A DNA stretch of 40,000 nucleotides from Acidobacterium sp. (GCA_003166955.1 PMUI01000035.1:1-40000), one strand, 5' to 3'. Shown: positions 17,226 to 25,133, counted from the stretch's first letter. Notes: generated by a model not told the origin, from the letters alone. A program made the numbers and translations.

Positions 17226-18248
17226 ATGAAGAAGATCGGCTTCCTCTCCTTCGGCCACTGGACCCCTTCCTCGCAGTCCGCAACCCAGTCCGCCTCCGAC
17301 GCGCTCCTGCAGTCCATCGACCTCGCCGTCGAAGCCGAGCGCCTGGGCATGGATGGCGCTTACTTCCGCGTTCATCACTTCGCGCGCCAGCTCGCGTCGC
17401 CGTTCCCTCTGCTCGCAGCGGTCGGCGCCCGCACGCGCCGAATCGAAATCGGCACCGCCGTCATCGACATGCGCTACGAGAATCCTCATTACATGGCCGA
17501 AGACGCCGGAGCCGCGGATCTCATCGCCGGCGGACGCCTCGAGCTCGGCATCAGTCGCGGTTCGCCCGAGCAGGTCATCGATGGCTTCCACTACTTCGGC
17601 TACGCTCCCGAGCCGGGCCAGACCGATGCGGACATGGGCCGGCGGCACGCCCAGGAATTTCTCGAGCTGCTGCGCGGCAAAGGCTTCGCTCAGCCCAACC
17701 CGAGTCCGATGTTTCCCAACCCGCCCGGACTGCTCCGTCTCGAGCCGCACTCCGAAGGACTGCGCGATCGTATCTGGTGGGGCGCGGCGACCAATGCGAC
17801 CGCAGCCTGGGCCGCTAAGCTCGGCATGAATCTGCAATCCTCAACCCTCAAATTCGACGAGACCGGAGAGCCCTTCCACATCCAGCAAGCCGCCCAGATT
17901 CGCGCTTATCGCGCCGCCTGGAAAGAGGCCGGCCACACCCGCACGCCGCGCGTCTCGGTCAGCCGCAGCATCTTCGCGCTGACAGACGAACGTGACCGTT
18001 TGTACTTCGGTCGAACCGGCCACGAAGGCGACAAGATAGGCTTCATCGAAGAAAACACACGCGCGATCTTCGGCCGCAGCTACGCCGCTGAGCCCGACGT
18101 CCTCATCGAACAGCTCAGGGAAGACGAAGCGATCGCCGAGGCCGACACGCTCCTGCTCACCGTGCCCAACCAACTCGGCGTTGACTACAACGCGCACGTC
18201 ATGGAAGCCATTCTCACGACGGTAGCTCCAGCGCTCGGCTGGCGCTGA
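17226..18248 (+). CDS. LLM-class (luciferase-like) flavin-dependent oxidoreductase
   Basis: A 340-residue TIM-barrel flavin enzyme of the bacterial luciferase superfamily. Typical features are the first strand KIGFLSFGHW, the AVEAERLGMDGAYFRVHHFA segment that lines the flavin pocket, ASPFPLLAAVGARTRRIEIG, TAVIDMRYENPHYMAEDAG, the GGRLELGISRGSP turn that binds the flavin phosphate, and WWGAATNATAAWAAKLGMN. Members use reduced FMN or F420 to oxidise varied organic substrates. The presence of SRGSPEQ suggests FMN use but does not settle it. No flavin reductase is adjacent. Substrate unknown. Confidence 0.88.
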   Translation: MKKIGFLSFGHWTPSSQSATQSASDALLQSIDLAVEAERLGMDGAYFRVHHFARQLASPFPLLAAVGARTRRIEIGTAVIDMRYENPHYMAEDAGAADLIAGGRLELGISRGSPEQVIDGFHYFGYAPEPGQTDADMGRRHAQEFLELLRGKGFAQPNPSPMFPNPPGLLRLEPHSEGLRDRIWWGAATNATAAWAAKLGMNLQSSTLKFDETGEPFHIQQAAQIRAYRAAWKEAGHTRTPRVSVSRSIFALTDERDRLYFGRTGHEGDKIGFIEENTRAIFGRSYAAEPDVLIEQLREDEAIAEADTLLLTVPNQLGVDYNAHVMEAILTTVAPALGWR

Positions 18249-18296
18249 ACCTCCGCAAAAGACTCAGCCCTCCAACATGCCCCATAGACTAAAGAG

Positions 18297-18443
18297 ATGC
18301 CGCCGATCCTGATCGCGCAGAACATCACCAAACGCTTCGGCGCCGTCCCCCTCTTCGACGACATCTCCTTCGCCGTTCACGATGGCGATCGCATCGGCTT
18401 CATCGGTCCCAACGGTGCGGGCAAATCCACGATGCTCGCGTGA
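18297..18443 (+). pseudogene. 5' fragment of a second ABC-F ATPase gene
   Basis: The first 141 bp match the start of the intact abcF gene at 20995 with about nine mismatches by eye, mostly silent, and the similarity begins some 18 bp before the ATG (GCCCCATAGACTAAA versus GCCCCGTAAACTGAA). It encodes the N-terminal strand, and the Walker A GPNGAGKST, then departs from the parent after Met-Leu and hits TGA at 18441-18443, giving 48 residues. It lacks the signature, Walker B and second cassette and cannot work as an ABC-F protein. The break is where unrelated DNA begins. Confidence 0.9.
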
Positions 18444-18667
18444 CATCCATTGATCTCGACAAGGCCATATGCGAGATGGGACCGGGATATGCTGCGGGCC
18501 TCTATACCGATGAGTGGTGGTTTTGCAGCACGTATTGTCCAGGATCAGGAACAACAACCGCAACGCAGGCGGTGACCGGCACGTACAATGGGACTCCGTA
18601 TCACTGGCCAAACACCATCGTTTACGGATGCAGCTCAATTACGCACAACGGAAAGCAGGAGCCATGA
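18440..18667 (+). pseudogene. 3' fragment of an unknown secreted-type gene joined at the breakpoint
   Basis: A 75-codon frame opens at the breakpoint that truncates the abcF copy and ends in TGA at 18665-18667, overlapping the ATG of the next gene as ATGA. The sequence (CEMGPGYAAGLYTDEWWFC, then TGTYNGTPYHWPNTIVYGC) looks like the Cys/Trp/Gly-rich C-terminus of an extracellular protein and has no start region or signal peptide. I read it as the 3' end of a gene that came in with the downstream STN-domain gene, its 5' part lost at the junction. A GTG at 18440 could still allow translation of a short product. Confidence 0.5.
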
Positions 18668-19353
18668 GATGCCGGCTCTGGGTTGTACTGATGTTGGGCT
18701 TCGGATACACGGGAGGGATACAAACACAAACCGTGGCAGATGGCTCGAGCCCTTGGAGCCGCGTCACGCTGCATTTGTCGCAAACCTCCGCACTGGCTGC
18801 CATCATCGATATCGGAAAAGTATCGCACCAGCCTCTCGGGATCGTGCTGGGAGCGAACGCCTCGGCATTTTGCGCATCGCAACAGAAAGTGGATATTGAA
18901 GACGAGAGCGCTCTCGATGCGGTGGCTCGTGTGGTTAAGCCTTTGAAGTATTCGGTAGCAACGAAGCAGGGCGTAGTAGTAGTTGAGCCAGATGCAATCG
19001 CTCAGTGGCTGACAGCCATCTTAGAGCATCGCTACGATTTTCCCGCTCTGACGGGTCTGACGATCACAAGCCTGGGGACACGACTCGATGGCTGGATGAA
19101 GATGGAGGTCGGCCATGCGCCAGGCTATGCGGCCTCGACGCATCACGCCCCAAATGCGCAGCGATTCGACCTCGGGGCCATGATGTCCGCATCGACCGAA
19201 GAGATTGCAGACCGAATTGTGTCGCTGGGGCCGAAAGCTGTGTGGATGATGGGACCGAACACACCGAATCCAAAGAGCGCACTGGACATGGATATCAGGG
19301 TCGCACCGTATGACGACCCGGACGCGCTAGGATCTCTAAATTGCGGTCCATGA
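18664..19353 (+). CDS. Secreted STN-domain protein of unknown function
   Basis: About 229 residues from the ATG at 18664, supported by AGGAG a few bases upstream and by ATGA overlap with the preceding frame. Signal peptide: RLWVVLMLGFGYTGG. Residues about 35-110 follow the secretin/TonB short N-terminal pattern: VTLHLSQTSALAAIIDIGKV, SHQPLGIVLG, then DESALDAVARVVKPLKYSVA. The C-terminal half (AILEHRYDFPALTGLTITSL onward) is not recognised. STN domains in lone secreted proteins are common in Acidobacteriota and may bind partner proteins in the periplasm. It lies between the abcF and rph fragments, so it is probably inserted DNA. Confidence 0.7.
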   Translation: MRCRLWVVLMLGFGYTGGIQTQTVADGSSPWSRVTLHLSQTSALAAIIDIGKVSHQPLGIVLGANASAFCASQQKVDIEDESALDAVARVVKPLKYSVATKQGVVVVEPDAIAQWLTAILEHRYDFPALTGLTITSLGTRLDGWMKMEVGHAPGYAASTHHAPNAQRFDLGAMMSASTEEIADRIVSLGPKAVWMMGPNTPNPKSALDMDIRVAPYDDPDALGSLNCGP

Positions 19354-19395
19354 TTCCGTCCTCAATTAATCGCCGCGTTGGGAGTAAATAAGGCG

Positions 19396-19531
19396 GAAGT
19401 CCAGGCCACGGCCCGAGCGCCACGCCTTCCCCCGCCCCCGCCTCCTTGAAATGATGAACTACGCCGAAGCCGGCATCCGCCAGCTCCATGGTTTACAGAG
19501 GGAAGCGATCGCAGCAGCAGGGAAGCCGTAG
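19396..19531 (+). pseudogene. 3' fragment of a second rph gene
   Basis: About 136 bp match the last codons of rph (15058-15185), including CTACGCCGAAGCCGGCATCC and the preceding LLEMMDYAE coding stretch, with roughly four of five bases the same by eye. An extra C after the GCCACGGCC run shifts the frame, so it is a dead copy. It ends in TAG at 19529-19531. The reader may note a minus-strand frame across it; this is a shadow. Confidence 0.85.
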
Positions 19532-19657
19532 CCCGCCCGCCTCCGCCCCCCGCATTTCCAGCAGCTCTCAAACCGGTCGCGCCGCGGACCCCGTAAATTC
19601 GTCGTATCCTGATCCTCCCCGGCTGATCCTCCCCGAGAAAGACAGGTGGGCCCGCCC

Positions 19658-20896
19658 GTGCACAGCCCGAAAAAAGTCGCACCCGTGATCGCGCTGCTGG
19701 TCATCGCAGTGCTGATCAATTACGTCGATCGCGGAAACCTGGCCCTGACTGCTCCCCTGCTCGCCAGGGAATGGGGCATGTCCACCTCCCGGCTGGGCGT
19801 TCTGCTCTCCGCTTTCTTCTGGACCTACGTGCTGCTGCAGGTTCCCATGGGCTGGCTGGTGGACCGGTTCAGCGCCAGCTCGATGCTCGCGGCCGGCTTC
19901 CTCGCATGGTCCGCCGCCACCGCCTTCACGGGACTGGCGCGCGGATTCGCAACCCTGTTGGGGATGCGCCTTCTCCTCGGCGTGGGCGAAGCCGTCATCT
20001 TCCCCGCCAGCTCGAAAATCTTCAGCGAGTGCCTCGAGGAGAAAGATCGCGGCCTCGCCAACGGCCTGCTGGTGGCTGCTATCCGCTGGGGCACCGCCGT
20101 GGGAGCCTTCGGCGGCGGCCTTCTCATGGCGCACTTTGGCTGGCGCAAAACCTTCCTCGCCATCGGCCTGGTGAGTTTGCTGTGGCTGCCGGCATGGCAG
20201 CGGTGGAAGCCACGGCGCCTGATATACGAGCCGCCCCTGCCCGCCCGTGAACTGCCGAGCTTCTCGGCCATTCTGCGGCGGCGGCCGTTTTGGGGTGCGT
20301 CCATCGGCCACCTCGGAGAGAATTACCTGCTCTACCTGCTCATGAGCTGGCTGCCCTTCTATCTGATACATGAGCGGCATCTCTCCACGACGGCGATGGC
20401 GTGGACCGCGGGCATGATTTACGCCATCGATTCGACCGCGGCCATCGTCACCGGCCGCATCGCGGATCTGTGGATCCGTCGCGGCGCCGGCGCGTGCTCG
20501 GCACGGAAGTGGCCCATGGTCGTCGGTCTCCTGATTGCGGTAGTCTCGCTGCTCGGGTGCGCGGTCGCAGGGCCAAAGACCTGGCTCCCTTTCCTCGCCG
20601 GGGCAGCGGTTGGCTGCGGAACCGCCAGTTCGGGCGTGTATGCGATACCGCAGACCCTCGCCGGACCGCAGCTGGCTGGCCGCTGGGTGGGCATGCAGAA
20701 CTGCGTCGCCAACATCGCGGGTATCGTCGCGCCGGTGCTGACCGGTTTCCTGGTCGAGCGAACCGGGCACTTCAGCGCGGCGCTTACCTTTGCGGCGGCG
20801 ATCGCCGCCGTGGGAGCGCTGGCGTGGGTCTTCGGCGTGCGCTCGTCGGACGAACCGAACCCGCTGTCCGACGTCGCGCTCGTCGAGTCATGCTGA
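19658..20896 (+). CDS. MFS transporter, ACS (anion:cation symporter)-like
   Basis: About 412 residues with some twelve membrane helices. The first helix carries INYVDRGNLALTAPLL, the usual ACS-type signature, and the loop after helix 2 has GWLVDRFSASS; helix 4-5 contains MRLLLGVGEAVIFPAS, typical of hexuronate/glucarate/sialate transporters of this family. A probable 4-5 loop is EKDRGLANGLLVAAIRWG. Likely substrate is an organic anion such as a sugar acid, but that is a family-level guess. Start is taken as GTG at 19658, with AGGTGGG seven bases before; GTG at 19646 is in the same frame. The gene stands alone between the rph fragment and the intact abcF. Confidence 0.87.
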   Translation: MHSPKKVAPVIALLVIAVLINYVDRGNLALTAPLLAREWGMSTSRLGVLLSAFFWTYVLLQVPMGWLVDRFSASSMLAAGFLAWSAATAFTGLARGFATLLGMRLLLGVGEAVIFPASSKIFSECLEEKDRGLANGLLVAAIRWGTAVGAFGGGLLMAHFGWRKTFLAIGLVSLLWLPAWQRWKPRRLIYEPPLPARELPSFSAILRRRPFWGASIGHLGENYLLYLLMSWLPFYLIHERHLSTTAMAWTAGMIYAIDSTAAIVTGRIADLWIRRGAGACSARKWPMVVGLLIAVVSLLGCAVAGPKTWLPFLAGAAVGCGTASSGVYAIPQTLAGPQLAGRWVGMQNCVANIAGIVAPVLTGFLVERTGHFSAALTFAAAIAAVGALAWVFGVRSSDEPNPLSDVALVESC

Positions 20897-20994
20897 AAGA
20901 GAATGTAACTCCAGGATTCCGTCTCGGTTGTTGCGCGACAGAGACTGAATGCAACGCCGGCGAACCCTCTTCTCTCGCCCCGTAAACTGAAAAC

Positions 20995-22833
20995 ATGCCG
21001 CCGATCCTGATCGCGCAGAACATCTCCAAACGCTTCGGCGCCGTTCCGCTCTTCGACAACATCTCCTTTGCGGTTCACGATGGCGATCGCATCGGCCTCA
21101 TCGGTCCCAACGGTGCAGGCAAATCCACGCTGCTCGGCATTCTCGGCGCGGAGCAGGAGACCGACTCGGGCGAAGTCTCCTTCCGCAAGCGCGCCCGCAT
21201 CGGGTACGTCCACCAGCTCTCCGATTTCGTCCCCGGCCTCACCGTCCGCCAGATCGCCGAAGCGGCCCTCGACCGCGCCGCCATTCCCGCGGCCCACCGC
21301 GAACAGCGCCTGCGCGAAACCCTGGGCCGCACCGGCTTCGCTGAAGACGACACATCGGACAATCCCAGCATGAACCGTGAGGCCGCCAGTCTCAGTGGTG
21401 GCTGGCGTAAACGCCTTGCTATTGCCGAAGCCCTCGTCACCGATCCCGAGGTCCTCCTCCTCGACGAGCCCACCAACCACCTCGACCTCGAAGGCATCGA
21501 GTGGCTCGAAGACCTCCTCACCGCGGCCAAATTCGCCTTCGTCGTCGTCACCCATGACCGCTATTTCCTAGAGAATGTCGCCACTGCAATCGTCGAACTG
21601 AACCGCATCTACTCCGACGGCCTGCTTCGCATCGAGGGCAGCTACTCAAAATTCCTCGAAGGCCGCGAGGCGTACGTCGAGTGGCAGCAGCGCGCCCAGG
21701 AGAGCCTCCGCAATCGCGTCCGCATCGAGATGGAGTGGCTCCGCCGCGGCCCGAAAGCCCGCACCACCAAGGCCAAAGCGCGCATCGACAACGCCAATGC
21801 CCTCATCGCCGAGCTCCAGGACTCAGAATCCCGCTCCCGCATCGCCACTGCCGGCATCGCCTTCGACGCCACCGGCCGCCAGACCAAACGCCTCATCGAA
21901 GTCGAAAACGCTGCCGTTACCCTGGGCGATCGCGAGATCCTCCGCAACGTCAGCGTCACCCTCACCAACGGACTCAAGCTCGGACTCGCCGGCGCCAACG
22001 GCTCGGGCAAGACGACGCTCCTCCGCGCCATCACCGGCGAACTCCCTCTGAGCGCCGGAGAAATCCGCCGCGCCCCCGGCCTCCGCATCGTCTACTTGTC
22101 GCAGATGCGCGAGCTCGACAACTCCGTCATCCTCCGCCGCGCCCTCGCGCCCCACTCCGACTCCGTCATCTATCAGGATCGCGTCGTCCACGTCGCCGGC
22201 TATGCCTCGCGCTTCCTCTTCACCAGCGAACAGCTCAACCAGCCCGTCGAGCGCCTCAGCGGTGGCGAGCGCGCCCGCGTGCTCATCGCCCGCCTCATGC
22301 TGCAGCCCGCCGACGTCCTCATCCTCGACGAGCCCACCAACGACCTCGATATCCCCACTCTGGAAATCCTGGAGGAATCGCTCCTCGAATTTCCTGGCGC
22401 ACTCGTCCTCGTCACCCACGATCGTTATTTGCTGGACCGCGTTACCAACGCCGTTCTCGGCCTCGACGGACTCGGCAATGCCGCCGTGTTTGCTGACTAC
22501 CTGCAGTGGGAAACCTGGCGTGATGAGCAAACCCGCGCCGCATCCCAAGTCTCTGCAGCGAAAATCCCCCAAGCCATCTCTGCCCCACCAGCCTCCCAGC
22601 CGCCGCGCAAAAAGCTCTCCTACATGGAACAGCGCGAGTACGACACCATCGAAGCCCGCATCGAGGAAGCCGACGCCCGCCTGCGCGCCGCCGAGCAGCG
22701 CACTGAAGCTCCCGAAGTCGTCACCGATCCCGCCGCCCTCACCGCCGCCCTCGCCGACCTCGAACAGGCAAGAGCCAATCACCACGCCGTCTACGAGCGC
22801 TGGGTCGAACTAACCGAAAAGGTTGGTGGCTGA
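20995..22833 (+). CDS. ABC-F family ATPase (Uup-like)
   Basis: A 612-residue soluble protein with two ATP-binding cassettes and no membrane segments. Cassette 1: Walker A GPNGAGKST (about 37-45), signature LSGGWRKRLAIAEAL, Walker B VLLLDEPTNHLDL, and switch VVTHDRYFLENVA. The linker (about 225-275; EWLRRGPKARTTKAKARID) matches the P-site tRNA-interaction motif region. Cassette 2: GANGSGKTTLLRAI, LSGGERARVLIARLML, VLILDEPTNDLDIPTL, and VTHDRYLLD. The C-terminal extension (about 545-612; KLSYMEQREYDTIEARIEEA) is the coiled-coil domain of Uup-type proteins. ABC-F proteins act on the ribosome E site to relieve stalling or modulate translation. A truncated copy of its 5' end lies at 18297. Confidence 0.94.
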   Translation: MPPILIAQNISKRFGAVPLFDNISFAVHDGDRIGLIGPNGAGKSTLLGILGAEQETDSGEVSFRKRARIGYVHQLSDFVPGLTVRQIAEAALDRAAIPAAHREQRLRETLGRTGFAEDDTSDNPSMNREAASLSGGWRKRLAIAEALVTDPEVLLLDEPTNHLDLEGIEWLEDLLTAAKFAFVVVTHDRYFLENVATAIVELNRIYSDGLLRIEGSYSKFLEGREAYVEWQQRAQESLRNRVRIEMEWLRRGPKARTTKAKARIDNANALIAELQDSESRSRIATAGIAFDATGRQTKRLIEVENAAVTLGDREILRNVSVTLTNGLKLGLAGANGSGKTTLLRAITGELPLSAGEIRRAPGLRIVYLSQMRELDNSVILRRALAPHSDSVIYQDRVVHVAGYASRFLFTSEQLNQPVERLSGGERARVLIARLMLQPADVLILDEPTNDLDIPTLEILEESLLEFPGALVLVTHDRYLLDRVTNAVLGLDGLGNAAVFADYLQWETWRDEQTRAASQVSAAKIPQAISAPPASQPPRKKLSYMEQREYDTIEARIEEADARLRAAEQRTEAPEVVTDPAALTAALADLEQARANHHAVYERWVELTEKVGG

Positions 22834-22850
22834 GCCGCCTGCCGGAGCAC

Positions 22851-23018
22851 GAAGCTGGAAGTCGGAAGCCGGAAGTCGGAAGCCTGGAAGCTGCGACCAG
22901 CCGCTAGCTCCCAGCTCCAAGCTCCCGGCTCCCAGCTCCCAGCTCCCAGCCACTCCCTACTCCCTACTGGCGGCTACTCCCTGCTTTCCTAATCCCTAAT
23001 CCCTAACCCCTAATCCCT
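22851..23018. repeat. Low-complexity intergenic repeat tract
   Basis: Three short-period repeats in succession between abcF and the aldolase: GAAGTCGGAAGCCGGAAGTC-type units (22851-22890), AGCTCCCAGCTCC-type units (22908-22950) and a CTAATCCC/CTAACCCC run (22989-23018) with a 7-8 bp period. The first two blocks are partly complementary and could pair. No ORF crosses it. Confidence 0.85.
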
Positions 23019-23122
23019 CGCTTTTCACACACACGTTACTTTAGCCACCTGCCCATCCCCCCGCCCACCCGAGTAAACTTGAGAGGCAGACGCTATCTTT
23101 TGAAGCGCAGGAGAAAAACGCA

Positions 23123-24130
23123 ATGTCCATTACCATGACCCCCGGCAAGCTCGCCGGACTCAAAGCCGTATCCGATAAGCGCGGCGTGATCGCTGCCGCC
23201 GCCATGGACCAGCGCGGCTCGCTCAAGAAGTCCCTCGCCAAAGAAAAAGGCGTAGCCGAAGTTCCCGACTCCGCCCTCGAGGAATTCAAATCCCTCGTCA
23301 CCGAAGTCCTCACCAAACACGCCTCCGCCATTCTGCTCGACCCCGAGTTCGGCCTCCCGGCCGCCAAGCGTCGCAACGGCAAAGGCCTGCTCCTCGCCTA
23401 TGAGAAGACCGGCTACGACGCCGCCCTCCCCGGCCGCCTCCCCGACCTCCTCGACCTCTGGAGCGTTCGCCGCCTCAAAGAAGCCGGCGCCGACTGCATC
23501 AAGATCCTCCTCTACTACACCCCCTACGAGAAATCCCCCGTCAACGACCTCAAGCAGGCCTGGACCGAGCGCATCGCCGACGAGTGCCGCGCCCACGACA
23601 TCGCCTTCTTCCTCGAGCTGGTCGGCTACGCCGTCCACGGCGAAGACGAGAAGAGCGTCGCCTACGCCAAACGCAAGCCCGACATCGTCACCGGCTCCAT
23701 GGAGGAGTTCGGCAAAGAGCGCTACGGCGTCGACGTCCTGAAAGTCGAAGTCCCCATCCAGATGGAATTCGTCGCCGGCACCAAGTCCTTCAAGGGCGAA
23801 CAGGCCTACACCCGCGCCGAAGCCCTCGAGCACTTCCGCATCGCCGCCTCCTCCACGCACAAGCCATTCATCTATCTGTCGGCGGGCGTCTCCAACCCCG
23901 TCTTCATCGAGACCCTCGAGCTCGCCGGAGAATCCGGCGCCCCCTTCAACGGAGTCCTCTGCGGCCGAGCCACCTGGAAAGACGGCATCGCCGTCTACGC
24001 CAAAGAAGGAGCCAAAGTCTTCGAGAACTGGCTCAACACCAAAGGCGTCGAGAACATCGAGAACGTCAACAAGGCCCTCAAATCAGCCCACAGCTGGTAC
24101 GACAAAGTAAACGTCCCAGCCCTGGTATAA
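23123..24130 (+). CDS. Class I tagatose-1,6-bisphosphate aldolase-like protein (LacD family)
   Basis: A 335-residue TIM-barrel aldolase of the LacD/DhnA group. Key segments are AAAMDQRGSLKKSL near residue 25, ILLDPEFGLPA, GADCIKILLYYTPYE (120-135), FFLELVGYAVHG, and the probable Schiff-base lysine Lys207 in DVLKVEVP, followed by FIYLSAGVSNPVF and the phosphate-binding GVLCGRATWKDG. Such enzymes cleave tagatose- or fructose-1,6-bisphosphate to dihydroxyacetone phosphate and glyceraldehyde 3-phosphate. No tagatose pathway genes are nearby, so it may serve as the glycolytic class I aldolase. A terminator follows at 24160. Start ATG at 23123 is preceded by AGGAG. Confidence 0.9.
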   Translation: MSITMTPGKLAGLKAVSDKRGVIAAAAMDQRGSLKKSLAKEKGVAEVPDSALEEFKSLVTEVLTKHASAILLDPEFGLPAAKRRNGKGLLLAYEKTGYDAALPGRLPDLLDLWSVRRLKEAGADCIKILLYYTPYEKSPVNDLKQAWTERIADECRAHDIAFFLELVGYAVHGEDEKSVAYAKRKPDIVTGSMEEFGKERYGVDVLKVEVPIQMEFVAGTKSFKGEQAYTRAEALEHFRIAASSTHKPFIYLSAGVSNPVFIETLELAGESGAPFNGVLCGRATWKDGIAVYAKEGAKVFENWLNTKGVENIENVNKALKSAHSWYDKVNVPALV

Positions 24131-24159
24131 GAATTTTCTTTAAGCAGAAAGCACCAAAC

Positions 24160-24194
24160 AAACGCCGGAGCCCAAAAACCTCCGGCGTTTTCTT
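24160..24194 (+). terminator. Rho-independent terminator of the aldolase gene
   Basis: An 11-bp perfect stem AAACGCCGGAG (24160-24170) / CTCCGGCGTTT (24180-24190), nine-base loop, followed by TTC; 30 bp past the aldolase stop. Confidence 0.88.
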
Positions 24195-24229
24195 CAGCTT
24201 CACCCCCCCAGACTGACCCCACCAGAGCC

Positions 24230-24276
24230 TGTCATCCTGACGCTGAGCGCAGCGAGGCGGAAGGATCTGCGGTTGT
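24230..24276 (+). repeat. Dispersed repeat, copy 1 (TGTCATCCTGACGCTGAG type)
   Basis: Shares TGTCATCCTGACGCTGAGC, an inner imperfect palindrome, then GGAAGGATCTGCGGTTG with two further copies. Copy 1 has GCAGCGAGGCGGAAGG in the centre. Confidence 0.9.
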
Positions 24277-24353
24277 TTTCCCTGCTGCCTCAGTGCGTCA
24301 GTTACTTCCGGTTCGACCGTACACACCGACAGGCTCAATCGTCACCCTAAACG

Positions 24354-24402
24354 TGTCATCCTGACGCTGAGCTTCGCGAAGCGGAAGGATCTGCGGTTGT
24401 TC
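24354..24402 (+). repeat. Dispersed repeat, copy 2
   Basis: Same 5' and 3' arms as copy 1; the centre reads CTTCGCGAAGCGG, a self-complementary loop that differs from copies 1 and 3. Lies 45 bp before the GIY-YIG gene. Confidence 0.9.
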
Positions 24403-24446
24403 TTCTCTGCGATCCAGCCCGTACCGCCAGCCCAGGACGGGGTCCC

Positions 24447-24785
24447 ATGCACGAGGGCAATTACTCCACGTACATGATGGCCAGCCGCAGTCACACTCTC
24501 TATATCGGAGTCACCGGCGATCTGCTCCGCCGCGTCTTCGACCACAAATGGAGGGAGCACGATGGATTCACTGCCCGCTACAACTGCGATCGTCTGGTGT
24601 GGTTCGAATCCCACCTGGACGTCGACAGGGCGATCGCACGGGAAAAAGAGCTGAAAGGATGGCGGCGAGCAAAGAAGATCGCGCTCATCGAAACGGCCAA
24701 CCCGACCTGGGTGGACCTGAGCCGCGACTGGTACGATCTCGAGCCCGCCGACTACAGCCGAGCCCTCGACCGCATGAACTCATAA
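24447..24785 (+). CDS. GIY-YIG nuclease family protein
   Basis: A 112-residue single-domain GIY-YIG protein. The first motif is modified to STYMMASRSHTLYIGVTG (TYM in the GIY position, YIG kept at about 19-21), followed by the catalytic-type Arg in DLLRRVFDHK, then FTARYNCDRLVWFE and AIAREKELKGWRRAKKIALI with the conserved Glu, and NPTW near the C-terminus. Many such short proteins (UPF0213-like) are of unknown role; the fold cleaves DNA in homing endonucleases and repair enzymes. It is enclosed by three copies of a dispersed repeat (24230, 24354, 24891), all in the same orientation. ATG at 24447 is needed to include the first motif. Confidence 0.9.
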   Translation: MHEGNYSTYMMASRSHTLYIGVTGDLLRRVFDHKWREHDGFTARYNCDRLVWFESHLDVDRAIAREKELKGWRRAKKIALIETANPTWVDLSRDWYDLEPADYSRALDRMNS

Positions 24786-24890
24786 CCGCAACCGCCCTCG
24801 TCTAACCCGGAATCAGGAACTCAGAGCAGGGAAGCAGCGCCCGAGCCAAAACCCGGCGCTTCCCCCAATCACGTCCACCCCCCAGACCCA

Positions 24891-24936
24891 TGTCATCCTG
24901 ACGCTGAGCGCAGCGAAGCGGAAGGATCTGCGGTTG
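24891..24936 (+). repeat. Dispersed repeat, copy 3
   Basis: TGTCATCCTGACGCTGAGCG then CAGCGAAGCGGAAGGATCTG CGGTTG; same orientation as copies 1 and 2 and on the far side of the GIY-YIG gene. Confidence 0.9.
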
Positions 24937-24971
24937 CCCTTGTCTCCCGTGAAGCCGTGCCGCCGGTAAAG

Positions 24972-25133
24972 CCCCGGCCTTCAGGCCGGGGACCAGAGCA
25001 CAAAACACGAGGCCTTTAGGCCCGGAGCCCTTTGTCGGGGCTACTCTCCATCACCGTTACGATCTATGCTCTGGCCCCGGACCCCGTATCAGGGCATGAC
25101 CTTGGTCGTGCCGTAAAACAGGCCCGCAGGGCC
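24972..25133. repeat. Cluster of four GC-rich hairpins
   Basis: Palindromes follow one another: CCCCGGCC-TTCA-GGCCGGGG (24972-24991, perfect), GGCC-TTTA-GGCC (25011-25022), GGCATGACC with GGTCGTGCC (25093-25112, one G-T pair), and GGCCC-GCA-GGGCC (25121-25133). None has a T tract. They look like short intergenic palindromic repeats of the REP type. Confidence 0.7.

Noticed and set aside
22851-23018. CRISPR-like array
   Set aside because: Periods are 7-13 bp with no unique spacers, so this is a short tandem repeat tract.
24447-24785. Homing endonuclease in an intron or intein
   Set aside because: The GIY-YIG gene lies between genes, with no split host gene or intron structure around it.
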